Positions 63,754-64,000 of a DNA stretch of 64,000 bases are shown here, in pieces. Both the position numbers and the translations under genes were made by a program. The notes below the pieces were generated by a model. The model saw only the letters and a list, made by a program, of their open reading frames with translations. It was not told where the DNA came from and searched no databases. Source of the stretch: Hemicordylus capensis (lineage: Eukaryota; Chordata; Lepidosauria; Squamata; Cordylidae); NCBI RefSeq assembly GCF_027244095.1, contig NC_069670.1, forward strand, positions 14,279,320-14,343,319. The letters are read 5' to 3'. Each line of letters starts with the position of its first letter. The first letter of the stretch is position 1.

Positions 63754-63883
63754 CAGCGTCCCCTCTAACAGGGATTCCCAGATGTCGTTAACTACAGCTC
63801 CCAGAATCCCCAGCTTCAAGGGCTTGAGGATTCTGGGAGTTGTAGTCAACAACACCTGGAAATCCCTATTAGAGGCAACACTG
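63754..63883. mobile_element. hAT-type MITE (CTCTAACAGGGA family)
   Basis: 130-bp near-palindrome, ends CAGCGTCCCCTCTAACAGGG and CCCTATTAGAGGCAACACTG. Flanking octamers CTTAAAAC and CTTACGAC (6 of 8). Confidence 0.8.
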
Positions 63884-63959
63884 CTTACGACCCCCCACTA
63901 AAGGAGCAGCCCCGAGTTAATTAATTAATCAAGCAAGCAAGCAAGGAATCTCTCCTTCC

Positions 63960-64000
63960 CTCCCCCCCCTCTCTCTCTCACACACACACACACAAACACA
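63960..64000. repeat. (CT)n/(CA)n microsatellite at window edge
   Basis: CTCTCTCTCTC followed by CACACACACAC, cut by the window end. Confidence 0.85.

Noticed and set aside
1-64000. Retrovirus-like or other capsid-bearing elements
   Set aside because: No long terminal repeats, primer-binding site or pol-like frames were noticed; the mobile DNA seen is SINE, LINE tail and hAT MITE.

Overview
The window looks like nuclear DNA of a squamate reptile. Every gene has vertebrate exon/intron structure with GT-AG junctions. Introns and spacers hold SINEs with tRNA-like or 5S-rRNA-like heads, SINEs whose 3' end resembles the Bov-B LINE, palindromic hAT-type MITEs flanked by 8-bp target duplications, and CR1/L3-type LINE tails. 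High GC and gene density would fit a microchromosome; that last point is inference.

Four protein genes were reconstructed exon by exon by matching translations to remembered human proteins and requiring compatible splice sites and phases. From left to right they are ASH1L (minus strand; coding exons 2 and 3 only, remainder off the left edge), DAP3 (plus; complete, 12 coding exons, 395 aa), MSTO1 (plus; complete, 14 coding exons, 575 aa) and GON4L (minus; the 15 3'-most coding exons including the stop, 5' part off the right edge). ASH1L and DAP3 are head to head across a CpG island (about 25.85-27.06 kb). DAP3 and MSTO1 are in tandem. MSTO1 and GON4L converge, with poly(A) signals only about 160 bp apart.

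Layout: 1-4173 ASH1L intron 3; 4174-8965 the giant ASH1L exon 3; 8966-18204 intron 2; 18205-18633 exon 2 with the start codon; 18634-26148 intron 1; about 25850-27060 shared promoter island; 27060-38650 DAP3; 38650-39990 spacer; 39990-49860 MSTO1 with promoter; 50017-63386 GON4L; 63387-64000 GON4L intron made of repeats.

The genes do not form an obvious pathway: ASH1L is a chromatin regulator, GON4L a nuclear co-repressor, DAP3 a mitoribosomal protein and MSTO1 a mitochondrial morphology factor. The most interesting observations are: (a) the gene order, which with the human order suggests a tandem duplication with reciprocal loss in the mammalian lineage; (b) a CpG-rich segment inside DAP3 intron 2 with two RFX-type X-boxes and an antisense two-exon open frame, a candidate unrecognised (possibly ciliary) gene; (c) a SINE family with a 5S-rRNA-like head joined to the body of a tRNA-headed SINE, with one intermediate copy; (d) a 27-bp minisatellite just inside a GON4L intron whose read-through stays open. 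No virus-like element or CRISPR array was seen. Functional statements rest on family knowledge and no database was searched.
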